Positions 50,801 to 59,839 of a stretch of DNA of 64,000 nucleotides are shown here, piece by piece; the stretch's first letter is position 1; each line of letters opens with the position of its first letter. The notes under the pieces were generated by a model. That model was given only the letters and a program-made list of their open reading frames with translations. It did not search any database and was not told the origin of the DNA. Origin of the DNA: Leptolyngbya sp. Cla-17 (GTDB taxonomy: Bacteria > Cyanobacteriota > Cyanobacteriia > Leptolyngbyales > Leptolyngbyaceae); NCBI RefSeq assembly GCF_016807185.1, contig NZ_JAEVYN010000002.1, forward strand, positions 2,579,367-2,643,366. The letters are read 5' to 3'. A program made the translations under genes and the position numbers.

Positions 50801-51012
50801 TGCATTCTCCGGATGGTGCAGTCAATCGTACCAAAATGTTGACTAAAACAACAACAGGAGTCCGGCTGATTCAGCAAATTTTCCGGAATGGGACCAGCGG
50901 GGGCATTTACGAAAAAACCTACGGTTTTGACTTGTCAAGAAACTTGCAGCTACGCTACCTTTGCCCCTAAAACTCCGCAACAGTGAGTACTACAAGGAAG
51001 CCGTCCAGTGGC

Positions 51013-52626
51013 TTAGACCACTGTCTCGACACATCTAACACAATTTCGTCCCGCCGCTTTAGCAATATAGAGGGCTTGATCAACGACTTGCATGAGAGAC
51101 TGACTGGTGTCCCCATGTTCAGGGAATAACCCGACCCCCAGCGAAAGTGTCGTGCAGATAGTTGCAGAACCAAACTGCACGCGCATTGCTTGAAAGGAGC
51201 GTCGAATCTGTTCTGCTCGCTGATAAACATCCTTCAGCGTTATAGCAGGCAGCGTCAGTACAAATTCTTCACCACCGTAACGACACGCGATGTCGCCTTG
51301 TTGGCTGTGATCGCGCAGCAAACTACCAAAAGCCTGTAAGACGCAATCCCCACCTTGATGCCCGTAGGTATCATTAACTTGCTTGAAAAAATCGATGTCC
51401 ATCAGGATCACAGCGACCGGGTAAGCTTCCCGAGCCGCGCGTGCCAACTCTCGAGGGAGCGTCTCCTCAAAATAACGTCGGTTGAATAAGCCCGTCAGAG
51501 CATCGCGGATCGCCTGTTCACGTAGCTGCGTTTGGAGTGCCTTGATCTCATGCAGCTGTGCTTGTAGGCGTTCGTTTGCCTGTCGTAGTTCAAGGTCAGC
51601 TTGTTGCCGTTGAGTGACATTGCGCAAGACAAGCAAGCGCCCAGTGAGACCTTTACAGCGATCGCGTAAAGGTATGACGTGTAACTCCACATAGCAGTCT
51701 GCGCTCACCTTAAGGAGCAATTCACACTGCACTGTTTCAGACGCTTCGCAAAGCTGAGCGATCACTTGCCAGCTTGAGAATAATTGCCTGAGCGGTTGCC
51801 CCAAGCAAGTTACTCTGATCCCAGTGAGCTGCTGGGCAGCTGGATTTATATCAATCAACCGATTGTGTAAATCTAGTACTAAGACACCATCCGACATACT
51901 CTCGATCAACGTGTCTCGTGCCACTGGTACAAGATCAAACAGACGAAAGCGAAAGAGCGTGACGAAATAGATGATACCTGTCAGCAAAAAGCTCATGGGA
52001 GTGAGGTTTAAACCGGCAGGCGTGAGATTGAGCATATATGCGCTACCACCGAGCAACGGGACGAGCGCTCCTGCTAACGCCAGCCAGGATTGTTGCTGCT
52101 GGAGTCGCGCGGATTGCTGCATCGCTTTAACCAGTAGCAGTGAACCAGTGAGTGTATAAAGATAAACGCAGGACATTACCCAATAAAAACCTGGACCATG
52201 CTGGTAAACAATCTGGTTTGTGCCCTGGGAATATGGCAAAAAGCCACTCCAAACCAACCGATGCTGTTCGTTGGTTGCCACTAAAACCACATTGAGACTG
52301 GGGAGTAGCCATAACAAGACGGTGTTTTTGAGTGTGAGCCACTGCCTTTTGTGCGTGAAGTGGATAGCAAAGATGAGAAAGAACGTAACCACGCAGCCAG
52401 AGCCAACATATTCCAACTTAGACCAAAAGATTTTGTCGGGTAGAGCGATCGCTGCCGCTTCGAGAGCGGCAACAGTGGCATAGAAAGCAATAGAAAGCAA
52501 CGATAAAATAAATGGTCTGCTGGCAGAGGAGGCAGCACGCCTGCGCCAAGCAGCCGCCGCAACCGCAACCGCGAGCAGCGCTGTGAGGCTGAGGATAGCG
52601 AAAGAGGTATTATGTTTAAAGAGCAT
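51013..52626 (-). CDS. Membrane diguanylate cyclase (7TM-PAS-GGDEF)
   Basis: A 537-residue protein. Residues 1-225 form a histidine-kinase-type N-terminal 7TM sensing region. A PAS domain follows (about 235-345, LIESMSDGVLVLDLHNRLID), then a coiled coil (LELRQANERLQAQLHEIKAL) and a GGDEF domain (about 370-530) with RDALTGLFNRRYFEE and the active-site GGEEF near 450. It should make cyclic di-GMP from GTP at the membrane. The residues before GGEEF read QQGD where an RxxD inhibitory site would be, so product inhibition may be absent. Length and start (ATG with no strong ribosome-binding site) look normal. Confidence 0.92.
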   Translation of the reverse strand: MLFKHNTSFAILSLTALLAVAVAAAAWRRRAASSASRPFILSLLSIAFYATVAALEAAAIALPDKIFWSKLEYVGSGCVVTFFLIFAIHFTHKRQWLTLKNTVLLWLLPSLNVVLVATNEQHRLVWSGFLPYSQGTNQIVYQHGPGFYWVMSCVYLYTLTGSLLLVKAMQQSARLQQQQSWLALAGALVPLLGGSAYMLNLTPAGLNLTPMSFLLTGIIYFVTLFRFRLFDLVPVARDTLIESMSDGVLVLDLHNRLIDINPAAQQLTGIRVTCLGQPLRQLFSSWQVIAQLCEASETVQCELLLKVSADCYVELHVIPLRDRCKGLTGRLLVLRNVTQRQQADLELRQANERLQAQLHEIKALQTQLREQAIRDALTGLFNRRYFEETLPRELARAAREAYPVAVILMDIDFFKQVNDTYGHQGGDCVLQAFGSLLRDHSQQGDIACRYGGEEFVLTLPAITLKDVYQRAEQIRRSFQAMRVQFGSATICTTLSLGVGLFPEHGDTSQSLMQVVDQALYIAKAAGRNCVRCVETVV

Positions 52627-52834
52627 AGTGACATTGGGTTCCGGGGCAGGCTCTCACCGCGAGAGCCGCTAGCGAGTTTTGGCTGCTTAGAGCTATTTGG
52701 ATAGTAAACAAAAAGCCTTAGAAGTCTTAGAGACTGTGCCAAAAGTCTGCTTGAATGCATTTTATTAATCAGCTACATAGAAACTACCAAGACGGAATAG
52801 GCGCTTTGAGAGCCTTAATCTAGTGAGTCCAGGG

Positions 52835-52955
52835 TTATGTCAAATAATTTGTTTCGAAGGTAGGGAACTGTAGTAGAAAACGATCATCGTAAGTGATCTC
52901 AAACCGATTTAAGGCTGGTCGCCAATCTTTAATCGGCATCGTCCATTTCTTAGTG
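52835..52955 (-). pseudogene. C-terminal remnant of an IS256-family transposase
   Basis: The minus strand encodes TKKWTMPIKDWRPALNRFEI then TYDDRFLLQFPTFETNYLT and TAA. The KKWTMPIKDW..ALNRF pattern is the characteristic end of IS256/mutator-type transposases. Only about 40 codons remain, with no catalytic residues and no detectable inverted ends. Confidence 0.7.
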
Positions 52956-53172
52956 GGACTTACGCAAAGGCCATTTTGAGCGATGGGTGTTTGAGTTGCT
53001 GGCACAGGTAATTGTCTAGCAATCCGTGTTTGAGTTGGTAAATCGTTTGCCCTGTTTGCTTAGATTTGCACAAATTTCTAGCAGATTAATTGGCATATGC
53101 TTTTACACGACAAGTGAAAATTCAGTCTTTTCGGTAGGGTCACAAAAAGCTGATCAGGCGGTAAATATAAAG

Positions 53173-53213
53173 TTCAAGTAATCTTTGAAGAAATGTATCA
53201 AAGATTACTTGAA
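53173..53213. repeat. Perfect inverted repeat, 15-bp arms
   Basis: TTCAAGTAATCTTTG (53173-53187) and CAAAGATTACTTGAA (53199-53213) flank the 11-base spacer AAGAAATGTAT. There is no gene within 400 bases on either side. It could be a transcript hairpin, an operator or the core of a miniature element. Confidence 0.85.
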
Positions 53214-53472
53214 TTTGTGTAGAAATGTTGCAATACTCTATCTAAAGATAGATAAAATTTCAGGAAAACCTTGAATTGAATTCTAAAGTCATTTCCTACT
53301 TTACGAGTAAGTTTTATAAGGACAAAACGATTGGGAGAAATAACCGCATGAGTTCGCTAGGAGTTATTTATGCTGCAAAGTTCCTACTCGTTTGTTCCAA
53401 TTTGTTCCAGCAATAGTTGGGAAAGCACATAATGTCAGTCCTTACGATTCCATCTACCATCGCTCTAGAATC

Positions 53473-54669
53473 CAGGGTTATTTCATTCTAGACAGTAGGT
53501 GAGCATAGGGTCCAGAGTATGGAAGTCCATTCTCCCCCCTTTGATCGTGATGAGTACGCTTGCAATCGTAGAAGTATTTTCTCACCTACCCGACCCCCGC
53601 CGAGGCGCGGGCAGCCGTCATCAGTATGCCGTCTGTTTAGCCTTGTTTACCTTAGCGATCAGTGCAGGCTGTGGCGGATTTATCGCGATGGGAGATTGGT
53701 TAGAGGAATACCGTGAATCCCTGATTCTCCTGTTTGGGTCACCGAAACATGGACTACCATCCTATAGTACGATCCGTCGGGTGCTATTAACGCTGGACTA
53801 TCAATCCTACGGAGCTTGTATCTCAGAGTTCTTCACAATAGAACCGAAAGCGGGAGAAACGATCGCTCTTGATGGTAAGGTCTTACGGGGTTCTTACCAG
53901 ATTGAGACGAACGCGAGTACGACAGAATCTCATCCTGCGATTCAATTAGTCACGGCATACGTCGTGGAACGAGGACTGATCCTACCTCCCCAGCCCGTGG
54001 ATTGCAAAAGTAATGAAATTAAAGCGATTCCGCCGATCTTAGAGCAACTGGCAAAACGCGGAGTGGTGTTTGCTTTCGACGCTTTGAACACTCAAAAAAA
54101 ATATCTGCGCAAATCATCGACTCTGAAAACGACTATCTCGGCGCATTGAAAGGAAACCACGGCAATTTTTACGCTGCAATTACGGCACAATTTCAGTCCG
54201 AATCCCATATTAATTGCGTTGAAACGGGGCATGGTCGAGTCGAACGCCGAAGCGTCAGCTTGTGGAAGACCTGGGATGGGTTGCCCGGAGCAGAAGAATG
54301 GTCAGGATTACGAAGCATTATTCGAGTCAAGAGCTATCGGCACATCCTCAAGGGGCAATATATCTTGATTAAAAAGCCTGAAATCCGTTATTACATCAGT
54401 TCGTTAGACGAAACAGTCGAACAGTTTGGGCGACGGATACGGGATTACTGGCACGTTGAGAATAAAGTCCATCATGTGCGAGATGTGACTCAAGGCGAAG
54501 ATGGTTCTAGAATCCGAGTCAGCGCACTACCTGTCCTATTTGCCACTGCCCGGAATCTAGCCCTCAACCTCTATCGGGATGCCGGAGAAACTAATATGGC
54601 ACAGGCAAGGCGGAAAGCAGGTTATGGGCTGAAGTTGTTGAAGAAGCTATTTAGAATGAAATAACCCTG
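53473..54669 (+). mobile_element. ISAs1-family element, 1197 bp
   Basis: Perfect 18-base inverted ends CAGGGTTATTTCATTCTA, flanked by the exact 10-base duplication CTCTAGAATC (53463-53472 and 54670-54679). It separates the AT-rich upstream region from the small gene at 54690. Confidence 0.95.
53550..54664 (+). CDS. ISAs1-family transposase, frameshifted at an A8 run
   Basis: The first frame (53550-54149) starts MSTLAIVEVFSHLPDPRRGA and holds TIALDGKVLRGSY. A -1 shift at CAAAAAAAATATC (about 54092-54100) continues with ISAQIIDSENDYLGALKGNH, WHVENKVHHVRDVTQGEDGS and the end LKLLKKLFRMK. ISAs1 transposases are usually one frame of about 370 codons, so this is a probable lesion, though slippage on A8 could restore some protein. 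The chosen ATG matches the usual family start. Confidence 0.8.
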
Positions 54670-54689
54670 CTCTAGAATCTGCTCCCAAC

Positions 54690-54929
54690 ATGATCCCAGA
54701 ACAACAAATCACTCCGTTCAAGTTCTACATGGATCAGTCTATGCAAGATGGAGTGACCTATGGCAAAGAGCTGTATCGGCTAGCAAGACAGTTTGTTGCA
54801 AGTGATCGGTTGGAGGCTTATCGGTACGGATGCGAGCTGCTTGAACAAGGGATTCCAACCCTCATCAGTGCCTCGAAACAGCGGTATATCGTGTGGACTA
54901 GTTTACGGAGCCCTTTAGCGATTCCCTAA
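54690..54929 (+). CDS. Small hypothetical protein
   Basis: A 79-residue soluble, helical protein (YGKELYRLARQFVASDRLEA). I recognise no family. Its upstream region was pushed away by the ISAs1 element, whose target duplication ends 10 bases before the start codon. It is 67 bases ahead of the PAS gene on the same strand, so it may be co-transcribed with it. Confidence 0.55.
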   Translation: MIPEQQITPFKFYMDQSMQDGVTYGKELYRLARQFVASDRLEAYRYGCELLEQGIPTLISASKQRYIVWTSLRSPLAIP

Positions 54930-54996
54930 CACTTGCAAGTTCAAACTCCTTAGTATCAGCCATCTCAATCACTAACATCAGGGCTTACAGTACATC

Positions 54997-56190
54997 ATGT
55001 CTCTCTCCAGATCGATTCAAGATTCGTTGGCTTTATCGAAGAGAGGTCAAAGCAAACTCAGCCCAGCTAACTACCCTGATACAGCTAAATGTAAGAGTGG
55101 GAAAGGTGAAAGGTTTGCAGTATGCGCCGCTTCTGAGCCAGAGCGGCAGCAACTCTCAGCGATGTTGTATAGCTACGAGCGGATTGTTTCTGCCACCCCA
55201 GATTGCGTGTCTTTAATCGATCGCAACTATATCTACCAAGTCGTTAACCAGACCTATTTAACCTGGCACCAGAAAGCCTACGATGAAATCGTGGGGCATT
55301 CATTCGGCTATTTACTCGGTCAAGATTTTTTTGAGACGGTCTGTAAACCCTTGCTAGACAACTGCCTTGCAGGAGCAACTGAGCAGACCGTGGAGTCATG
55401 GAAAGACTATGGTGATGGTCAGCGGCGTTATGCTAAAGCCACCTATGCGCCTTATGTAGAACTGGATGGCACGATTTCCGGTGTGGTAATCAATGTGCAG
55501 GATCTGACCACACTTAAACAGGCAGAACTCGAAAATCAAGCATTGCAGGAACGGATGCAATTCCTCCTCGCTGCCAGCCCTAGCATGGTTTACTCTTGCG
55601 AAGCAGGGGGAAATTTTGCCTGTACCTACATCAGCGAGAACGTGTCCAGGATGTTTGGCTACACCCCGTCTGATTTTTTGGGAGGGTCAGACTTTTGGGC
55701 TCAGCGTTTGCATCCCGACGATGCACCGAAGATGTTCGCTGGACTGCCTGCTCTATTTGAGCAAGGACACCACAGCCATGAATACCGCTTTCGGCATCGC
55801 GATGGACACTATTGTTGGGTGCAAGACGATCTGAGGCTGATCCGCAACCTTGAGGGAGAGCCGCTGGAAATCGTAGGGTGTTGGATGATGATTGACGATC
55901 GCAAAGCTGCCGAAGCGGCATTGCGGCAGCAGCAGCAGTTGACCGAGCAGATAGCCGACTCCACCCTAGCAATTCTGTATGTGTATGACCTGATTGAGCA
56001 ACGCAATATCTACTGCAATCAACAAGTTGAAGCAGTTTTGGGCTATTCCGTAGACGAGATCCGACGGATGGACAACGATCTCCTGACGCTGCTGATCCAT
56101 CCAGACGACCTGCACCATCTGCTAGCCAGTTATCAACGTCTTTTGATGGCTCAGGATGACGAATTTGTGGAAACGGAATATCGGGTATTA
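54997..56190 (+). pseudogene. Multi-PAS sensor protein, 3' truncated by IS630
   Basis: The N-terminal 398 codons of a cytoplasmic sensor with three PAS domains: about 60-175 (VSATPDCVSLIDRNYIYQVV), 180-305 (FLLAASPSMVYSCEAGG, with the PAC motif HEYRFRHRDGHYCWVQDDLR), and 315-398 (YVYDLIEQRNIYCNQQVEAV). The output domain, probably a histidine kinase or GGDEF module, is missing because the IS630 element starts at 56191. Beyond the element the frame meets a stop within a few codons (AGACCTACATAG), so the 3' part is deleted and not merely displaced. Confidence 0.85.
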
Positions 56191-57353
56191 TACGGAATTG
56201 CGGAAGGCAGTACTTTTTGACCAGATTAAATTGCTTGAATCCAATCAAAGCCCACTTTGCCTTGAACTATCACAGGATGCTGCATCAACCATTGGCACCG
56301 CTTGACTAAGACATCCTCTAAAGCATCAAGATTGTCAAACACTTGATTAGCGATTGCTTCGCGCAGCAAAGACCAGACACATTCAGTGGGTTGCAGTTGG
56401 GGGGTATAGGGCAATAGCGGGTAGAAGAAAATGCCGGGGGGCACCTGAAGTTTTTGGCTCATATGCCACGCGGCCTGATCAACCAATAGAATGATCAACT
56501 GCTGACGATGGGGATTGACCTGAGCCGCAAATAGCTCTAACGCCATCTGCATCATGGAGACATTGGCACGGGGCAATAAAAGGAAGTAGCTCGCTCCAGT
56601 GGCAGGATGGACAAAACCATAGGTGTAGACCCATTGATAGCGGCGAGAATGATGCGCTGATGGGCGTTCTCCTATGGGTGCCCAAACCCGCCTGACAATG
56701 GGTTGCAAGCCTAATCGAGCTTCGTCTTCCGCCCAAATTACAATCTCCCGATTGGGAAACAACGAGCGCAACCACGCCACATGACCTGCTAATCCTGCTT
56801 TGAACTCTGCTTGCTGCTCAAGGGTTGCGCTTTGATGATGCACCGGACGCGGCACCTGCAAGCTCAACCCCAAACGTCGTAGATACTTCCAGGCTGTTGA
56901 GGGGTGTAAGCAAATGCCAAAGTAGGTTTCGATATACTCCCCAACTTTCGGTCCACTCCAGAGTCCGCCATCATCCGGGGCACTCTGTAAGCGTTGCCGC
57001 AATAGCCGTTGCTGTTCATCACTTAAAGCCAACCGATTGCCCCCAGGGTTCAAGCGTTGCCGATTGACTAGTCCGACCGCACCCTCGGCGTTGTAGCGAC
57101 GGGCAATTTTCCGCACTCCACTACAACTGAGTCCACAAATCTCAGCGGTTTGTTCGATGCTCATCGGAGTCTTTGGATGACTGAGCAATCGAATCACCAA
57201 CCAACGGTTTTTCTCGCCAGCATCTTGGCACTGAACATACCGCTGAGTTAGATCTGCGTAGTCTAGATGAGGGCTAATTTGAGTGCGGGGTCGAGGCATG
57301 GACAGAGTACCTTTTTCATCTTGCTAAATGATACTCCCCTACTCAATTCCGTA
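56191..57353 (-). mobile_element. IS630-family element, 1163 bp (copy 3, full length)
   Basis: Ends TACGGAATTG(C/A)G with a clean TA duplication (56189-56190, 57354-57355). It cuts the PAS gene. It carries the PYTPQLQP variant shared with the fragment at 58221-58493. Confidence 0.92.
56226..57299 (-). CDS. IS630-family transposase (single-ORF type)
   Basis: A 357-residue intact DDE transposase, nearly identical to 5764-6837 (WAEDEARLGLQP, LLVDQAAWHMS, LQPTECVWSLLRE). Confidence 0.9.
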   Translation of the reverse strand: MPRPRTQISPHLDYADLTQRYVQCQDAGEKNRWLVIRLLSHPKTPMSIEQTAEICGLSCSGVRKIARRYNAEGAVGLVNRQRLNPGGNRLALSDEQQRLLRQRLQSAPDDGGLWSGPKVGEYIETYFGICLHPSTAWKYLRRLGLSLQVPRPVHHQSATLEQQAEFKAGLAGHVAWLRSLFPNREIVIWAEDEARLGLQPIVRRVWAPIGERPSAHHSRRYQWVYTYGFVHPATGASYFLLLPRANVSMMQMALELFAAQVNPHRQQLIILLVDQAAWHMSQKLQVPPGIFFYPLLPYTPQLQPTECVWSLLREAIANQVFDNLDALEDVLVKRCQWLMQHPVIVQGKVGFDWIQAI

Positions 57354-57738
57354 TAAGACCTACATAGCTCGCTTGCTTGCTTCCCACAAAGTAACCTATC
57401 ACTAACCCAGCCTACAGCGATCTCATTCGTAAAGGCAGTCCTTGACAGTAAAATGTCAGGAGATTTTGCATTGAGGCTGTCTAAAATAGTCCCTGAGGTG
57501 GACGGAGTCAATAGAGAAGTCTGAACCTTTAGTTTTGGTGTATTACTTGCTTTTGGATGCCCAACAAAATCGTCTGTAGTTGGTTAGTGAATTGTTTTTA
57601 TTCTCAACTTCAGATTTATTCAGTTACCTATTTCAGGCTTGCTTGATTTTTACATTTGTCTCGCAGTTGTTTTTTCTGTTGATTTCTCCATTGTTTATTT
57701 GATGTTTAACTGGTTTCATTTGTCAGGAAAATGAGTGA
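57354..57738. other. AT-rich non-coding stretch downstream of an IS110 fragment
   Basis: No gene seen. It is probably the 3' flank of the IS110-type fragment. The region has pyrimidine-rich runs and no clear inverted ends; IS110 elements normally lack them. Confidence 0.4.
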
Positions 57739-58218
57739 CTAAATTGCCAACCGTTTGACTAACGGTGATTGCTTCTGTCTCAATGCAGCAACATACTTCT
57801 CCTCATCATAGGGAGTGTTGTCCTGCCAACAGCGCCACAAAATTCTGCCCCACTTGTAAGCCAGCGATCGAATCGCTTTTTGATGACTTTTGCCCGCTTG
57901 TTTTTGCTGTTCATAGAACGCCTGTGACCAAGCCGAAAACCGTCTTGCCTGGTTGACCCATTCCACAAACGTCTGCCTCAAGAAAATCGGACAAGACCAG
58001 CGCCAGTGAACCCATCTTTTCTTCCCACTTTCCTCCTTAACCGGAGCAATCCCCACATAACTCATGAAGGCTTGTGCAGAAGTGAAACGGGAACGATCTT
58101 CTCCAAACGCCACGAGTAATCGGGGTGCTAAATGGGGACCTGCTCCTGGCAACTCGGCAAATAAGGGCGCATCCGGGAGTGCCTCAAACAAGTGGGCAAT
58201 GGTGTCATTAAAGCGGGT
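57739..58218 (-). pseudogene. IS110-family transposase, C-terminal fragment
   Basis: It encodes the C-terminal (transposase_20-like) half: LFAELPGAGPHLAPRLLVAF, FMSYVGIAPVKEESGKKRWV, then HWRWSCPIFLRQTFVEWVNQ and the end KQSPLVKRLAI. The N-terminal DEDD domain is absent because IS630 copy 4 interrupts at 58219. A longer frame with an ATG at 58278 reads the IS630 end and is not a real start. Confidence 0.85.
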
Positions 58219-58220
58219 TA

Positions 58221-58493
58221 TACGGAATTGCGGAAGGCAGTACTTTTTGACCAGATTAAATTGCTTGAATCCAATCAAAGCCCACTTTGCCTTGAACTAT
58301 CACAGGATGCTGCATCAACCATTGGCACCGCTTGACTAAGACATCCTCTAAAGCATCAAGATTGTCAAACACTTGATTAGCGATTGCTTCGCGCAGCAAA
58401 GACCAGACACATTCAGTGGGTTGCAGTTGGGGGGTATAGGGCAATAGCGGGTAGAAGAAAATGCCGGGGGGCACCTGAAGTTTTTGGCTCATA
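58221..58493 (-). pseudogene. IS630-family element (1163-bp type), fragment copy 4
   Basis: The leftmost 270 bases of the element (transposase C-terminus, MSQKLQVPPGIFFYPLLPYT to FDWIQAI). It inserted in the IS110 gene at TA (58219-58220). It is cut at GGCTCATA by the left end of another IS630 element. Confidence 0.88.
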
Positions 58494-58498
58494 CCAAT

Positions 58499-59092
58499 TT
58501 AAATGGTTTCAATGACAGATAGTGCATTGAGGATAAAGGGGTAGCCCGTGAGAGAAGCAATCACTTGAGGGGTTAACTGGGATAAGAGTTGATCTACTCT
58601 GGATTGCAGTTGGTCAAGCGTTTTGAACGAAACCCACTTGAGATCCGCCTTGAGATATTCCCATAGCCTCTCAATTGGATTTAACTCCGGACAGTAAGGC
58701 GGTTGGAACACCAGGATAATGTTCTGTGGCACAATCAACGCTTTGCCTTTGTGGAACCGTCCGTTATCCACTTGCAGGATATTGAGACTATCGGGGTAAG
58801 CCTTGGAGAACTCATCCAAGAAGCATTGGTAGCACTCGGTATCGACATGGGAGAACTGCCAGAAAAAGGATTCTCCGGTGGCAGGTTCCACAGCGCCATA
58901 GAGCCAGAATGCTTTGAACACCCGTTGCCATGAGCCAATGGGTTTCACTCCAAAGGCTGTAATCAAACGCCCGATAATGGTATGCAGCCCAAAGCGGCTC
59001 TCATCCCCAGCAAAATAGCGAATAGGTCGTTTATCCTGGCGCACTTGCCGAGCGTATTGGCTCAACAAATCGAGGTCGTCTGCAAGGTTTGC
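58499..59092 (-). CDS. IS630-family transposase, catalytic part (orfB)
   Basis: Catalytic domain with YFAGDESRFGLH (first Asp; the usual AQDES is AGDES), LQVDNGRFHKG and CPELNPIERLWEYLK. In this copy the frame lies in phase with orfA, separated only by a TAA (59093-59095), because an indel near the orfA end changed phase. It can start at TTG 59068. Confidence 0.8.
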   Translation of the reverse strand, partial: ANLADDLDLLSQYARQVRQDKRPIRYFAGDESRFGLHTIIGRLITAFGVKPIGSWQRVFKAFWLYGAVEPATGESFFWQFSHVDTECYQCFLDEFSKAYPDSLNILQVDNGRFHKGKALIVPQNIILVFQPPYCPELNPIERLWEYLKADLKWVSFKTLDQLQSRVDQLLSQLTPQVIASLTGYPFILNALSVIETI

Positions 59093-59578
59093 TTAAATGC
59101 CTCTCGTTGTGCTCGGTTCTGCTTGAGGTTGTTGGGGACGAGCCACTTTTAGCTTGGCTTTGAGCCGATAACGGGTCATCTGGTAGACCGCATGATACTG
59201 GGCTTCTATTCCTAAACTCTCCAAGAGCCACTGCTGCACCTCCCCATAGCTGTCAAACCCATTGTCCGGTTCCTGCAATCGCTTTGCTAAGGCAACTTCT
59301 GCCCACATTGGAATCATCCGGTTGCCTCCTCCTGGCGTTGGCTTGACCACCAGCAATGCCTCTAATCCTTGTGCTCGATACAGCGCTAACCACTTTTGCA
59401 CCGTGCCTCGATGCCTGCCAATTGCAACCGCGATCTGGCTGATGCTCGGTGCTTGCGCTCGTTTGAGCCAGTACAACACTTGCAATCGTTCTTTAACTAT
59501 CGGCTGTTCAACCGTTCGCAAGCGGGTGCCTAACTCCTCGAGACTTTCTTTAATTACGATTGCGCTGACACCAGCCAT
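59093..59578 (-). CDS. IS630-family transposase, N-terminal part (orfA)
   Basis: A 161-residue HTH half (MAGVSAIVIKESLEELGTRL, APSISQIAVAIGRHRGTVQK). It ends PQAEPSTTRGI; the relatives continue in another frame to EAFKQT. The shortened end is a one-base change compared with the other two copies. Confidence 0.8.
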   Translation of the reverse strand: MAGVSAIVIKESLEELGTRLRTVEQPIVKERLQVLYWLKRAQAPSISQIAVAIGRHRGTVQKWLALYRAQGLEALLVVKPTPGGGNRMIPMWAEVALAKRLQEPDNGFDSYGEVQQWLLESLGIEAQYHAVYQMTRYRLKAKLKVARPQQPQAEPSTTRGI

Positions 59579-59655
59579 GATTAGACTCTCACCTCTACAT
59601 TCCTCAGTTTATCTGATCTGTAACTACTCCAATTTAATTTGGTATAACAAGCCGG

Positions 59656-59838
59656 CTAGACGAAGCGGTGCTGGAGGACTAGATTGACCCGTACTTGACT
59701 CCTGCTGCTGTTAAGAGACTGATTACTGAAGTTGGGAAGGCAGGAAAGACAGTTACCTCCGTAACATCCTCAATTTCTGAAGAGCTATTCTGGAGGGAAT
59801 ACATAGGGAAGCGAACCAGCAGATCTGTGATGAATTAA
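59656..59838 (+). pseudogene. 3' remnant of an unknown gene, with an in-frame stop
   Basis: An open plus-strand frame with one TAG (59680-59682): LDEAVLED, stop, IDPYLTPAAVKRLITEVGKA, then ELFWREYIGKRTSRSVMN and TAA. Helical, basic, no family recognised. Its stop ends one base before the next gene's ATG, suggesting that the two were once translationally coupled. The 5' part was removed at the IS630 boundary. Confidence 0.45.
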
Positions 59839-59839
59839 C

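Larger units (their letters stand above)
52627..53472. other. Gene-poor 0.85-kb stretch with IS debris and a hairpin
   Basis: No intact gene. It holds an IS256-type transposase tail (52835-52955), a short open minus-strand segment (about 52975-53075, TIYQLKHGLLDNYLCQQLKH) that I cannot place, a 15-bp perfect inverted repeat at 53173-53213, a small dyad CTATCT-AA-AGATAG near 53235, and then AT-rich sequence up to the ISAs1 element. Confidence 0.6.
58492..59647 (-). mobile_element. IS630-family element (two-ORF subtype, copy 2)
   Basis: The left end is TACCAATTTAAATGG and the right end AATTTAATTTGGTATAA. Its right flank is not the missing part of the IS630 fragment on its left, so an adjacent deletion accompanied or followed insertion. 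Confidence 0.85.

Noticed and set aside
52975..53075. A 33-codon open segment (TIYQLKHGLLDNYLCQQLKH)
   Set aside because: No start, no family recognised and bounded by stops. It may be transposase debris, so it is not listed as a gene.
55631..56248. A 205-codon minus-strand frame across the PAS gene and the IS630 end
   Set aside because: Its opening residues are the IS630 terminus read outward and the rest is the antisense of the PAS gene.
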